Program-made: the position numbers and the translations under genes
Shown here: positions 11,039-24,283 of the stretch, one piece after another
Layout: each line of letters opens with the position of its first letter
How positions within the stretch are numbered: the first letter of the stretch is position 1
Source: Voacanga thouarsii
Taxonomy: Eukaryota > Streptophyta > Magnoliopsida > Gentianales > Apocynaceae
DNA length: 64,000 nucleotides
Assembly: GCA_026120185.1 (NCBI GenBank)
Contig: JANUWF010001218.1
Span: 1,550,001-1,614,000 of the forward strand
Reading direction: 5' to 3'
Notes under the pieces: generated by a model
Seen by the model: only the letters and a program-made list of their open reading frames with translations
The model's database searches: none
What the model was told of the DNA's origin: nothing

Positions 11039-14000
11039 ACAATGACACATGGGCTGGCCCGCACAGTTTCAGGTCATGTCGGGCCGGGCCCAAGGATCGG
11101 CTCGCAAGTCGTGTGGGCCGATCCCGCAACTTGGCAGGCCGGGCCGTGCTGGGCCTTTTGCCCATGAGGCCTGCTGGCCGGGCGGGCCAGTCCTAGGCTT
11201 TAGTTTCTCATTCTCTATTTTTTTCACTTAATTCGATTAAAAATTTTAATATTCAACTGTTTTGTAATTTTTTTATTATTACTTAAATAATACGATTTTT
11301 TAAAATAATAAAAAAGGTCACCTTGAAGTGGTGGAGGTTTAGCTTGGACCCCTATCTATTTTATTAATTAATAAAATAAAAAATATATAAGAGAGGGACT
11401 TGATGCCTAAACCTCTTTAAAATATTATAATGATCAAATTTTAAAAATAGAATAAATATTCTAAAAATAAAATTAAATACATAATATTACTTATCCTAAG
11501 TTCCTAATTATTTGAATACTAAACTAACTATTTGCCTCACCCCATTCATCATTTGAGTCATCATCAATAATTCACGAATTAGTCGTTCTATCTTCAGCTA
11601 CCAACCAATTACTACAACACATTAACATCTCCAAAGTATGAGGAGCTAATCGAGATTTTCTTTCATCAATTGTTCGAGCTCTCTCACTGAAGACGCTTTC
11701 CGATGACACTGTAGAGACAGATGATGTCAAAAGATCACGTGTCATTTTAGATAAAATAAGGTATTGACTTATATGAGCCTTCCACCAACCACAAATACCA
11801 AAATGTTGATCATTATTTTCTACCAAGGGTTGCATCTCATAAATTGTCATCTCGTTGTACGCGGTAGATGATATTTTTTTACGTTTCATGATACCCCATG
11901 GGTTAAATGCTAATGAAATTGAAGAGGTAGATTTTCGTGGTAGTTGAAAGTGACTGCTAGATGATGATGAAGCTCGTCTACTTAAACTAGGAGAACCAGA
12001 ACAAGAAAACACAAACTCATACAAATTATACATGTCAGATAGAGTTTTAGCCGTTTTATCTTTTATATCTTTTATCATATATTACCTAAGTGTTTGAGAT
12101 TCATCAAAATCTAATATTTCATATAAATATTCAAAATACTAAGAAATCCAGCCGTTTTTACTCGATGATCCATACACAATACCATACAATATAAAATAGG
12201 AATATCTTCATAATATTTTTTATATTTTTAAAAAATACTTCTCATAAAATAACCATATTAGGGATGGTCCATATACTCACCAAAAATATGTGCTATCTTA
12301 GCAAGTGTTGAAAGAATATGATGAGTAGTGGGATAATAAAATCCCGATAAAAGTTCAATTGCTTCTTTGAAAGTAAATTAAAATGTTGAAAGTGCAATAC
12401 AATTGTCAAAATGAGTTTCAACTTTAGATATGTTTGAAAGTGTTATACCTTTCAAAATCAACTTATTGAATTTTGTAAGAGTAACAACTTTCAACTTCAA
12501 CTATACAATCTAATCAAAATTTTTTAAAAGAAACACCTTATTCTCGGCATAAAGTCTTAAACTTTTGTTGCCTAATTGGGGAAGTTTTAATAAACAAAAC
12601 AACATTTCTAATTATATTAACAATATCATCAACATATTTATATCCTTCCTTAACACACAAATTAAGTACATAACAAGCACACTTAGTATAAAATAAAATA
12701 CCATCTAACATAATATTCATAGTATTTTTCAAAATTTACTATGGCAGAATCATTATTTGAAGCGTTATCTAAAGAAAAAGAAATAATTTTATTTAAAATA
12801 CTATGTTCACGACATGTTTAAGTAATTATTCTAGCTATATTACTACTTACCTGAGGATATTCAAATAATTTAAAACAAATAGTTCTTTTTTGTACTAACC
12901 AATCATGATCTATTTAATGACATATAATGCACAAATAAGACTCATTAGTAATTGCAATCCAACCATCACAAGTAAGAGCAAATTTCCAATTACAAAAATC
13001 AAATATAATAATTAGATACTCTTTCATTTATTTATATATCTTTATTATATCATTTTTTAACGTTATTCTAGGAATCCTTTTCCATACTGGTTGACAATTG
13101 TTTTACGTGTATTGTTCATAATGTGAATTTTCTACAAAATTGAAAGGTAATTTAGTTTGAACAATCATTTTAGCAAATCCACTTCTATTTTTTCTATGAT
13201 CGTATTGAAAATTACCAATAATTTGACCTCATGTAGTATGTATTTGTTGTTGTTTAAGTAGGTTTTTTAACCAATTATTATGTGACTATTTCATATGTCT
13301 ATCTAACGTTCCAGTCCCTTCTCCCTTTTTATGTGCATACACCACCCTACAAATTTTACATGTTGCCTTATTATTATCATTATCCTTTTCAAAAAGATTC
13401 TAAACTATAGATGTTTTTACTCTAGCTATAATATCCGCAGTTTCAACATCATCTTGACCTATATTAAATTTATTAGGATTAATAGTTGGAGTTAGTTGTG
13501 ATTGTGAAACACTAACACTAAGCCTACTAGGACCTTCATCTTCATTACCAATTTCATTATTTATTAAATTTAAGGTTGGATCTATATTGAAATCAAAATG
13601 TGCAGATGATTGTGATGAAGAAAAATGATGATATTGATTTGGATCCATTATTTCTAAAAAAAAATAATAATCAATCAAAATTCAAATAAAAGTTCAAAAA
13701 ATAAAATAAAGTATTAACAAATAATGAAATAATAGAATTGAAAAATATAAATAACAAATTAACTTAAAAATTAAACAAATAACTAAAAAAAATAAACAAT
13801 TAATAAAGTTAAAAATAAGAATGTAAGATTAAGAAATACTAACTAGTTGATGGCCAAGAACAACAACATTTTGTAGAGTTTTACTTCTTGTTTTCACTAT
13901 TTCGCCGCTCAACAATCTTCAAAAATATGAACTTTCTTGAAGAATTAAAAAGTATATTACAAAATAAATTCTATTCGAACACTTTTTGTAGAGGAAATGA

Positions 14001-14278
14001 AGATATTTGAGGATTATGAGAAAAAGATGAATGAAAATAAGAGAGTTTGAAAGAATTGGAGAGAGTTGGAAAGTGTTTGATGAGTTTTGGGGTGAATATA
14101 GCCGTTATGGACTAAATTGCAAAAAAAAAAGCATAAATAACCGTTTTAGGGACCAAAATGAAAAAAAAAACTTGAGAGTCGTTGCTGCAATGGCTCTCAA
14201 GCGTGGGCCAAGAATTTTTACCCCTGTCCCGAATCGGCTTGGTGAACAATGGCCGGTTCGGCACCACTAGCCAATGCT
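11039..14278 (-). mobile_element. hAT (Ac-like) DNA transposon, decayed
   Basis: The element is flanked by a perfect 8-bp duplication, aggcatga, at 11031-11038 and 14279-14286. Eight bases is the hAT hallmark. The ends are degenerate inverted repeats: ACAATGAC at the left against AGCATTGGC read inward from the right. The left end has a GC-rich subterminal block (11050-11195) dense in GGCCC/GGGCC words, and the right end has a shorter one (14195-14270). A minus-strand transposase relic fills the middle. Confidence 0.85.
11572..13648 (-). pseudogene. hAT transposase, broken
   Basis: The protein would excise and reinsert the element. It starts at 13648 (MDPNQYHH) with a Ser-rich N-terminus. A BED zinc finger follows near 13270-13360 (CKIC ... 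GTLDRHMK, then a stop). A core piece at 12538-12732 has KCACYVLNL, where the family usually has a His in place of the Tyr (RCxAHxLNL). The C-terminal dimerisation domain at 11572-12078 includes WWKAHISQYLILSKM, TVSSESVFSE and SRLAPHTLEMLMC. Several stops and frameshifts separate these parts, so it is inactive. Confidence 0.87.
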
Positions 14279-14286
14279 AGGCATGA

Positions 14287-14820
14287 CGACTCCTGAGATT
14301 ATGTAAACTTATAATTTTGGATAGTGAAATATCTCCACATCAAGCCTGTTATCATCTTTAGTTAAATGTCAACTTTTTTTGTTTTTTCCTATTTTTCAAA
14401 TTTTTTTTAAACAAATAAAAGTTAAATTATTTCACATCGACTAGTTATCTTGATAAATTATTTATTATAAGTTAAGTAATTCTCTCCCTATATGGTGTTT
14501 ATTTAATAAAATTAGATTCGTATATTGGTCAGTAGTAAAGATTCTTATATTTTTTATGATTTATAATTGATCGATTATATAATATTATGCTTTTATTTTT
14601 TTATTATTTTATTTTGAAGATGTTCTTCCTCCATCAATTAAGTTGTGCCATTAACTATAGAGGTCTTCTTTTTTTTTTTTCTTTCTTCTAGAGAATGAAG
14701 AGATCAATTATAATACTGCTAGCATATGAATGTAATATTCTTGGGATGAATGTAATATTCTCAACTATATGTCAATATGCTATGTGGAGTATCAATTGCA
14801 TAAATTTATATATGTTCTAA

Positions 14821-14851
<31 letters not shown>

Positions 14852-15119
14852 ATATGTTCTAGATCCCATAGAAGAAATACAAAATTACAAGTTGCATGGT
14901 GTCTTTTTTTCCACCTTGGTTAAGTTTAAACCATTTGTATATTTTAGAATGTCTTTCAAGTCTTGTGCACTTAAAGGAAATTTTGAAATTTTGACCCTTA
15001 AAATTTACTATTGACTCATTTTGGTCCTCAAATTTAATTTGGTTACATTTAAATGCTTGAGCACTTAGAAAGTCCATTATTAAGGAGACTTCCCCCCCCC
15101 TCTCTCTCTCTCCAAGCAA
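14287..15119. other. AT-rich spacer without a gene
   Basis: No gene is seen. It holds an AT microsatellite at 14821-14845 and a pyrimidine run (C then CT repeats) at 15090-15113, next to the poly-A end of LINE copy 2. Confidence 0.55.
14821..14845. repeat. (AT)n microsatellite
   Basis: Pure AT dinucleotides over about 25 bases. The phrase 'tatatatgttcta' occurs on both sides of it. Confidence 0.9.
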
Positions 15120-15219
15120 AGGTGGACATTTTTTTTTTTTTTATGCAAATGTAAATAGTATAATATTAATCACTAAGAATTTACATGGATGACTAGTTTA
15201 CAGTCAAGGAGACTACAAA

Positions 15220-18200
15220 CTAGAGGTTCTCATTACATCCCTCAAAACTAGTCTTAACATCAGGGTACAACGCAAAAATTACAGTGTACACATGTGTTTT
15301 AATCTTCTTCACTATATCCCCCGGATGGCAGGCTACACCCTCAAAAATTGCCTTGTTACGGGCAGTCCAAATGTAGTAAAATATGGCCGCCAGAGCAATA
15401 GACCTGGCCTTAAAAAACCAAGAGATACCCCGGTTGCCATGCTTATACCACCTGAGACAAGCTTTTGCTGAATTCAAAAAATGTGGAAGACATAACCAAG
15501 TTTTCACATCTGTCCAAATAATAGCGGAAACCGAGCATTTGAAGAACAAATGATTCATCGTTTCTGATTGAGACTTACACAAAGGGCATGTTAAGTCATC
15601 AACTCTGAACACAAGAGCATCTTTGGTCTTAAGCCTACCCTTTGCACATAACCAAAGAATGAAAGAGTATTTGGGCGTTAAACCTTGCTTCCATATAGTG
15701 TTGGCCCAATACAGAGAACGTGTAGTAGATCTCAGATAGTCATAAGCAAGAGATGTGAAAGAAGTATTACAGTTGCCCCAAGAATGGAGAAGGTCAGCTG
15801 CATAGTGAGACTGACCTTCACGCTCAACAATTATGTCTCTTATTTCCAACAGTTTACGAAACAAGGGAGAATGTTCCTTATGATCCTCAATATCCCAAAT
15901 AGAGCTGCCTTTCAAGTAGTAGTGGTCCACCCATTTGACCCACAAAGATTGCTTCTCCGCCTGTATGTCCCAAATGATTCTAGACATAAGAACACCATTC
16001 CAAATTTTTAAGTTCCTCAACCCAAGACCACCCTCAGTCTTTGGAAGGCAAATATTGTTCCAGGCAACCGGATAGTTATTAGAGTCCCACAGGAAGTCCC
16101 GAGCCATCCTTTCCAGCTGACAGATAACAGCAGATGGAGTAGGAAGAATAGACAACCAAAAACATTCGAACCCTTGGAGCACGAAATGAATCAGCTGTAA
16201 ACGCCCAACATAGGAGAGTGAGCGAGCAGACCATCTCCGAATGGAAGAACCAATACGATCAAGCAATGGTTTGAAGAAAGTTAGTCTAACTTTACCATTC
16301 ATGATTGGTAGGCCAAGGTAGCGAAATGGAAGCTCCCCAATAGGAATGCTCGTATCTGCCATAATTATTTCTTGATTATTCGAATCAATCCCCACGAGAT
16401 AAATATTGGATTTATCCTTATTGATTTCAAGACCTGAACAACTTTTGAATTCTTCAAGGCAGTCAAAGAGAATACAGATAGAAGAACAGTCACCCCTAGC
16501 AAACAACATGAGGTCATTCGCAAAGGCAAGGTGGGTAACCCTTAAGTCCTTACACTTGGGGTGGTACAAGAATGATGTCCCAAGTGTATGAACTTTGACA
16601 ACCCTTGAGAAATATTCTAAACATATGACAAACAGCAGTGGGGAGAGAGGATCTCCTTGCCGCAAGCCCTTAGCTCCAGTAAAGTAGCCATGCACATTTC
16701 CATTGATAGCAACAGAGAAGGAGGAAGTGGTCACACATTGATTAATCCAATTCACAAAAATATGAGGGAATCCAAGCTCAGTAAGTAAGTCCAATAAGAA
16801 ATCCCAACTGACAGAGTCATAGGCTTTCCTAAGGTCCACCTTCAATGTACATCGTGGAGAAACTCTTTTGCGGCTATACATACGCAGCAGTTCTTGAACT
16901 AGTAAGATATTATCAGTCATGAGTCTGTCGTGGATGAATGCGGATTGTGCCCTGTCCACTAGATGAGGGACCACCAATTTTAGTCTGTCTGGCAGAATTT
17001 TAGAGATGATCTTATGGACCATATTACAGTAAGATATTGGTCGATAGTCACCCACCCTATCAGCATGAGCATTCTTCAGCACCAGGGTAATAATAGAGTG
17101 ATTAATCTGTTTAAGAATTTTTCCCGAACTAAAGAATTCCATAACTGCATCACACAGACTCTGCCCAACCGTACTCCAAGCCATCTTGAAAAATAATGCC
17201 GAGTAAACATCAGGCCCAGGAGCTTTGGAATCCCCAATATCCCATAGAGCTAATCTAATATCCTGGGTAGTTACATCCCTAACCAAATCCACCATCATAT
17301 CATGAGGCACTAAAGGACCAGCCCTGACAAAGTCCACATTGATTCCCCTGCATTCAACCTTAGTCCCCAGAAGCTTCTTGTAATATTTAACAAATTCGTC
17401 CGCAAGAGCCATTGGGGTAATGGTCAGTCTACCATCCTTCATAGTGATAGAAGAGATGAAATTCCTCTTTTTATTACGTTTGACAATGTTGTAAAAGTAA
17501 CGAGTATTCTTGTCAGAGAGCTACATACCTTCCTTTAGCAAGTTGCCGGTAGAACTTCATTTCTGCCTCCGCCAATCGCCAAGCTGACCTTTTGCAGTCC
17601 TTGAATTGTGCAATAAGAAATTGATCTGCCGAGTTGCCAAGTAATAGCTGTTGTGCATTTAGTAGAGCCTGGTTCGCCTGTTCGACCCATTCAGAAATGT
17701 GAGAGAATTCCTATTTGTTTAGTTTTCGCAAGTAACCCTTAAGCATCTTCCAGCGACGACAAAAAATGAACTGGTGGTAACCCAAGAATTCCTGATCCCA
17801 AATCTCTTGAACAATATTATGGAACGAATCATGTTCAGCCCAAATATTAAGGAACCTGAATGGACGTACATATCTTACATTGTTGTCAACCATAGATCAA
17901 ATAACAGGACTATGATCAGAAATGCTCCCAATAGGGAAAAACTCAACAGAAGCCTGTGTAGGGCATTGAAACCATGTTGCATTACCCATAACCCTATCAA
18001 GTTTGGACCACACCCTAGAATTTGTCCAAGTATACCTTGATTCGACATAAGGAAGGTCCTCCAGCCCAATGTCCGCACATAGAGACGACAAGTCCCTAAT
18101 TTCATACGAGGAAGGCACAGAACCACCAAGTTTGTCCTCAATATGTAAATAGGAATTGAAATCACCCATAAGAATCCACGGATCCAAAATTGATGAAGAT

Positions 18201-18580
18201 AAGGATTGAATATCCTCCCATAAACTTCTTCTAGCCATAACCGAATTGTAAGCATAGATAAAGGTGAAGGAATAGGTAGTATGGGTGATCTTACATCTGA
18301 TACTCATAGTGATTGCTTGAGGCGTGCAGTGAAGTAAATGAACATCCACCCTAGCATCATTCCATAGGATAACCACTCTACCTCCTTCTGATTCATTCAA
18401 GTTATGAAAAGTCGACCAATTAGAAGATTTTTGGTGTAGAATATTATCCACCCCAACAACATTCAACTTTGTTTCCAATAAACCAATAACGTCCACACGA
18501 TGATTAGAAATAAAATTCCGAACCCCGTGATGTTTGAGGGTCATGTTAAACCCTCGAATATTCCAACACGCTACTCTCAT
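15220..18580 (-). pseudogene. LINE copy 2 ORF2 (endonuclease-reverse transcriptase), nearly intact but dead
   Basis: The start MRVACWNIRGFN at 18580 opens the endonuclease (GLLETKL, GDFNSYL and ISDHSPVI are visible down to about 17900). Stops near 17893, 17711 and 17520 split it from a 740-codon open stretch (17442-15220). That stretch holds the reverse transcriptase (GDPLSPLLF near 16640) and the zf-RVT segment (CPLCKSQSETMNHLFFKC). The reverse-transcriptase catalytic motif reads FANDL instead of FADDL at 16513-16521, a G-to-A change that removes a metal-binding Asp. No RNase H follows. Confidence 0.9.
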
Positions 18581-18627
18581 TGTGGGCTAACTAGTGCCCT
18601 TTGGGCACTAATTAAGTCAACACTCCG

Positions 18628-20144
18628 CTAGGCATATTTTTTCCATACCGAAGAAATAAATTTTGTTTCCTGAGTAGTCACTTTACCAGTATTCCTCATG
18701 GGCACTGGAACCTCCTCATCACAACCTCCTAAATGGGAAGGGGAGAATGATTGTCTAGGTCCAGTTTGTGCATTTAATTTTTTCTGCCAATGCAGTCGTC
18801 CCCTACGCTTAACCCTTGATCGACCTCTTGTGTGAGTAAGTTGGTCTCTAGGTCCATTCGATGAGGATGGGACGTCAACTGCAGCATTTCCACTATGATC
18901 TTGGATATCATTGGTATACACCTTGCTTACAATATTCTGGTCCAAATTAAGAACCGGTTGTTTCCCCTTGTCTTTACTTACAACACCTATCTTATCAGAC
19001 CGAACCTGGGATGTTGATCTCATATTTTTGTTCTGTCTAACCGGGGCTGACATTGGCCTAGTTGGAGACCTTGTCCTACCCATCCGCTTCTTTCTATTCC
19101 TCTCATTTCTATTAGCCACCTGTTGTTCCTTTCTTTTCATGTTCTCCCCCATACATGCCTCAGTAACATGGCCAAATTTGCAGCAGCATGAACAGTACAA
19201 AGGTTCAAACTCAAATTTCACTGCCTGGTTTTTTATCTTACTTGAAGGCATTCTGATTGGTACCTTTTTTACCAGAGGCTTGGCCACATCAACTTCGACA
19301 AGAACTCTAGCATAGGATAGTCGATCAAAAGTTGCAGTAAGCATATCCGTCATGATCAGTATACCCACAATCGATGCAATTTTGCTTAAAGCAGTCATGT
19401 TCCAGCAACCAAGAGGCAAGGCAGGAAACGTGATCCATATAGGCATGATGCTCACATCAGCTAGAGAAAAATCAAAGTCATATGGCATTATTTTAAGCAT
19501 CAAAGATCGCCTAAAAATTGCATAAGCCCCCCCCGGAGGACCTGCTGTCTATCATCATCAGTTTGGAATCAAAATATAAGCCTTCCAGTAGCGTGGGAAT
19601 GCACTTTGATTTGAACTCCCCATTGTTTTGTGAGGTCCATTACTACTTTCATGCCCGGGAACCTACCAGCAAACATCCCAACAAGGCAGAATCCCAACTT
19701 GCCCGTAGTTTCCACGAAGTCCCTTTCATCCAAATCAATAACATTTCCCGAGCAAGGGATATGCTTGAGACGCATTCCATTCTATTGTTCACGATTACCT
19801 CTCATAATATTTGCCCAGGAACGAGGAGGTTGAGTGGTCTGCAATGATATAGGGGGTGGCATAAGATTGTTCCCCACTAAGGGGTCGGTAGGTGCAGAAG
19901 GTACAGCTGGGTCAGTTTGAGACTAGTTCCCCACTAGGGGGGACTCCGGACAAGCCTCTGCAGGTGATTGAGGGGCAATTTGAAGGTCAATGGAGATAGA
20001 TTGAATAGATAGTCGAGGAGAGGGTGGAGTTGGGGTGATATCATTGGGCATATCCATGTTCTTACCAGGGGAGACAGCCAGGGATTTTACAGCAGAAGTG
20101 GCCCCCTCTAGAATACCTAATTTCTGACTTCTAGTCTGGACCAT
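18628..20144 (-). pseudogene. LINE copy 2 ORF1 (nucleic-acid-binding protein), broken
   Basis: It starts at 20144 (MVQTRSQKLG). A Pro/Ser-rich leader is followed by a DUF4283-like segment (about 19775-19400, GKLGFCLVGMFAGRFPGM). A CCHC zinc knuckle, CSCCCKFGHVTEAC, lies near 19150-19195, and a basic Arg/Lys-rich tail runs to the stop at 18628. Stops near 19923, 19790 and 19569 and a frameshift near 19510 break the frame. It ends about 48 bases before the ORF2 start, the usual bicistronic LINE layout. Confidence 0.85.
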
Positions 20145-20971
20145 GAGGTCCGGCCCTCAGAACGAGAAAGGACCAGATAGAGCCAAATGGGATGGTGAAA
20201 GAAATTTGATTCCAAGAAATAGAATAATACTTCCCCAGGATTAGTATACCAGCACCCTGATAGACATAGAAAGGAGGACAGACAGTAAGAGTAATTGGTT
20301 TGTGGAATGGTGGGTTAGGTAGTTTCGAAACCAGCTAGGAACCAGAGAAGGGATATCACCTCAAAAAACCAGAAGGAATGGGTTGACAAACAGGTTTTAG
20401 CTGTGTAAAAACAATATATGGCGATCAAAAGCTGATATAAAGAGGTATTTCAGGAGCAAGTGGAACAAGCTAGACCGGTGACAAAGGATTAACCTAGACG
20501 GGAAGAAGGAGCACCACAACCCACTACACACAGTCAGCACTTAACTAGGAGATGAAGACCGAGAAGAAATAGCAGTTGGAAGATGAAGGAAACCGCTAAC
20601 CAACTCAAGAACGAATAAATTGGACGGATATTACACATGCACCCTCATAACCAAGAACACAAATATCACTTATCCATCATATAGTCCAACAATCATATCC
20701 GGGAATGACAATGAAAACATACAATAGTCACACCAATAACAATCAAAAACACATAAACAGAAAGAAACTAAGGAAAGAAACCGAGAAGAAACACATAAAC
20801 AGCTTAAATATCAACCATGGATACCAGGGAAGAGAAGTGAACTCACACGAGTTGAGAGCTTCGGCTCTAGGTGGGTTAAAATAATTCAAATATATTATTA
20901 TTTTATATACTTTTATTTTTAAAAAATTATTATCTACTCACAATACAATATAATTTCTCTTTTTGAATTCC

Positions 20972-21167
20972 ACTAAATTCTATACATTTAATAATTTTTT
21001 ACTAAACCTCATCTCAATTCAATTTTATGAATTTTTATATACTTATACTATTCATCCATCATAATCTCTCATTGAGTTTTGCTAAATCTTATATATTTAA
21101 TAATTTTCTACTAACACTAATTTCAATTCAATTTTATGAATTTTTATCTATTTACACAGTTCATTTC
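20972..21167. repeat. two imperfect direct repeats, period about 110 bp
   Basis: Copies at 20972-21058 and 21082-21167 share 'tttaataattt' and 'ttcaattcaattttatgaa' in the same order. They are AT-rich and lie directly right of LINE copy 2. Origin unknown. Confidence 0.75.
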
Positions 21168-21909
21168 TACTAAAAAGTTCAAATTCAAAACTAACAAGAA
21201 AACAATTAAATTAGTGAGAAGAACTTTACACCGTACGATACATGTTGAGTTCGACTCATACTTTGTCTTCGAAGTGTGTTAGAAAAAGTTTGATAAGATT
21301 GAGACGGTCTGCTTTTCAAATTTACTATCATTTAGTTTGGAGGATAAATTCTTGGGTGAGAATATCTTGTACAACAGAGAACATAAGGTGTCAGTGTACG
21401 TATTCGGGAAATAGATGAAAGGCGGAAGAGGTGGGGTACTAAAAGCGCACCCAGGAAAATTGCTATCCTACTCAGCCCATGATTTATATGCTTTATCTAT
21501 GGACTAAAATTCTTAACTCGTTCCTTCTTGTATAATAATTTTTAACCTGCAGCAATTGTCCTTCTTTTAGATTCCAAAGGGTTTAATATTAGATTTTTCT
21601 TATGAAATTTAACTTTTATATTGTTCAATAGAGATTAAGTATTTGTAAGAGGATTTATATTTGATTCTTGAATTTCTCCTCCTTCAGTTCCCATATATAT
21701 GTGGCTGAAAAAATATCTATATATGGGAGTCTTGAATGGTAAAAAGGCTTTTTGTTTGCCATTACTGCATGGCTTTTTCTCAATCCTAAAGGAACTGAAT
21801 GGATGTATCCAACTCACAAACAGCAACATCGCAAGTCAATTACCACACTCTATTGCCATCAATCTTCAACATAATGTGTAATGAGTCACATAAAACGTAA
21901 GCTTCTTCG

Positions 21910-21957
<48 letters not shown>

Positions 21958-24275
21958 TTTCCCATCTAGCATAGCAAGAAACATTCTCTTGGAATTACTT
22001 GTTACTCTCATCAAATATTTAACCACTAATGCTTTAGAGGACTATCCAAATCTCTGAATAAATTTGTACATACACTGTCTAAAATGACTGATGTAGCTCA
22101 AAATCTAAGTCATGGCAATGGCTTCTCTCTATCAAGAAAAGACCAATTTCTCTAGGCAATATGTTATGTTGTAGCTCATAACACTTTTGAGGACCGTTCA
22201 TATCACAAGTAAATCTCAAGCATATATATTTTTAAAATTACTAATGTAATACAATATAAAATATTGATATTAAGAATATTTTAAAATTGATTGATGCGAC
22301 TTTAAATCTGATATATGTACTTTTGATCGCGCACGAGCAGGTGTGGGTTGGGGGGAGAGAAGGCCGGGATGGACCATATGACAAGAATAGCGTATCTTTG
22401 AGTCAGCCACTTAAGGTGGCGCTTTCAGTTTCCACACTGGTAGCACGAGTGATGTTGCTATCCTTTTCAAGAGTGAGGACAGAGAAGTGGGAGGGGGAGA
22501 GCCACAACACGGCTACGGATTTCGAATTTTGTTTGTTCTAGTGGAGGGGATAGTATCATGCTCACAACTTGTTTGGCTATATGGCTAGTGCCTCTTAGAA
22601 CTTTACAAGTAGGAAACCAAAGAATAGAACTTTACAAGAACCTACACCCCTATTACAAGTATAACTTACTACCATATGCCTTGTGGCTATAGCCATGCTC
22701 GAATTATTTTGATGCTATTGTACCATCAATAGAAGAATTATTTGATGCCAAAGCCACATCCAACATTCTCTTAATTGGATTAATCCATTAAAATCCAATT
22801 AATGTCATTTTTATTTTGATTTTATAAGATAAAAAAATGATGAATGATGTAACGATTTTAATTTTAATGTGTCATTATAATTATTGTTTAAGTAATGTGT
22901 TATTATAACAATCTCATAATATTACTAGATTTGATTTATATGGTTATTCATATAAATGATCGGTTCCCTATTATTGCAAGTGAGTTCAAATTCGTGACTT
23001 ATGATACTGTAAAATTAATGGCCTCGTGGTGCAATGCTATACTTATAGTGCACTCAATTGGTTCGTTGTCAAAGAATTTGAACATAAGAGAGAGCCTGCT
23101 AATCACATGGATGCCTTCGGTGTCTCATGTATTCAGATGTGTTGGAATATCTGATCATTTCACAAGATGCACAAACTTAATATAAGAACCATTTACTTAC
23201 TATAGGCGATGCAAAAATGTGAATAACTAATAACAACTACTCATACAAAAAAACATTTTATGCAACAATGAAGATACAAAACAGATTGATGTTGTCTATG
23301 TGCGTGTTATGTGTTGTATCCTAACCATAATTAGAGCATGATATCTACTTTATCACAACAAACAACCCTTTTTTTTTTCTTTTTCAGTGGAAGTGGGAGT
23401 GGTAAATTAAAGTTTTAGTTGTCTTCAATTTAGTGCATATCAAGCTGGTCTAACTAGAGGCAAGCTTTTCTGTGATTGCAAAATCAATTAGCCAATCTTC
23501 CACTAAAACGAGCAGTTTTTTACCTAAGAAGCAGGCCATAGTTACATGCCAATGACTTTTTTGCCCTTCTGCTGCATGTAATACCTTATAACAAAAGAGG
23601 GTTATTTCCATAAATTTTACTTCCGTATAAAAATCTTCTTAATTTTCCTCTAAAGAGCATCAAACTTTGGCTTCCTAAAGTACAATATTTCATAGTTAAA
23701 AATAGCAGTAGATCCCATATCCAATCCGACAGTAGCTTGGAAATCTCCCCACCCCCCCCTTAGCCGACCACGCCACAACAAGGAAAGAACATAGGAGAGA
23801 AGAAGAAGATATTTATGGGTTTTAGCTTAGTTCGGACTATTTTTAAAAATTAATTCTGTAATGGATTGGTTTTGCAAATATTAACAAATATTTGTATTTA
23901 GTTTTACTTTCAAAGATGTCTTGAAAGGAAAGAATTACTTAAAATTTGAAACAATCTGCCAAAATAATTAACCAATATGAGATAATTTTATAAGACTTTC
24001 TAAATTGACACTCAACACATTAGGTGCAAATGAGAACACATTCCCTTCTCCCTTTATTTCCAAATATCAAAGCAATTATTTGGTCAAGAAATTAAAGAAA
24101 AAGGGAAATTTAGAACACATTAAATAAATCTATCTTTATTTTCAACCACTTTTCTAAAAAGTGTCCTTGACTGAAATAGGAACATGAATGAAATATGTTC
24201 TATTGTTTCAGAGCAATCCGCCTAGAGTGCTCACAAACATTGCAATTCTCTTCACACAAAATCCCTTTCTTTTAC
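21168..24275. other. intergenic sequence, no supported gene
   Basis: Mostly AT-rich, with an AT microsatellite at 21913-21952 and a GC-richer patch at 22330-22530. The longest frames (84 codons at 22287, 96 codons at 22895, both +) have no recognisable domain, no intron context and no start context that would argue for a gene. I see no transposon ends in this stretch. Confidence 0.5.
21913..21952. repeat. (AT)n microsatellite
   Basis: About 40 bases of pure AT dinucleotide. Confidence 0.95.
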
Positions 24276-24283
24276 CCTACAAC

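Larger units (their letters stand above)
15126..20868 (-). mobile_element. L1-like LINE retrotransposon, copy 2, reverse orientation
   Basis: Same family as the element at 2639-8620, on the opposite strand. On the minus strand it runs from a 5' leader (near 20860, sharing 'gaagctctcaactc' with copy 1) through ORF1 (20144-18628) and ORF2 (18580-15220) to an A-tail (T-run at 15129-15142). The 3' untranslated end shares 'agtctccttgact' with copy 1. A short candidate duplication, aggtgg, lies at 15120-15125 and 20869-20874; at 6 bp this is weak evidence. It is less damaged than copy 1. Confidence 0.9.

Noticed and set aside
15220..17442. 740-codon open frame as a host gene
   Set aside because: Its domains are LINE reverse transcriptase and zf-RVT, in order and in frame with a LINE endonuclease upstream. 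The catalytic motif is FAND.
22287..23185. plus-strand frames of 84 and 96 codons as small genes
   Set aside because: No domain, no codon-level pattern and no promoter or splice context. Chance frames are expected at this length.
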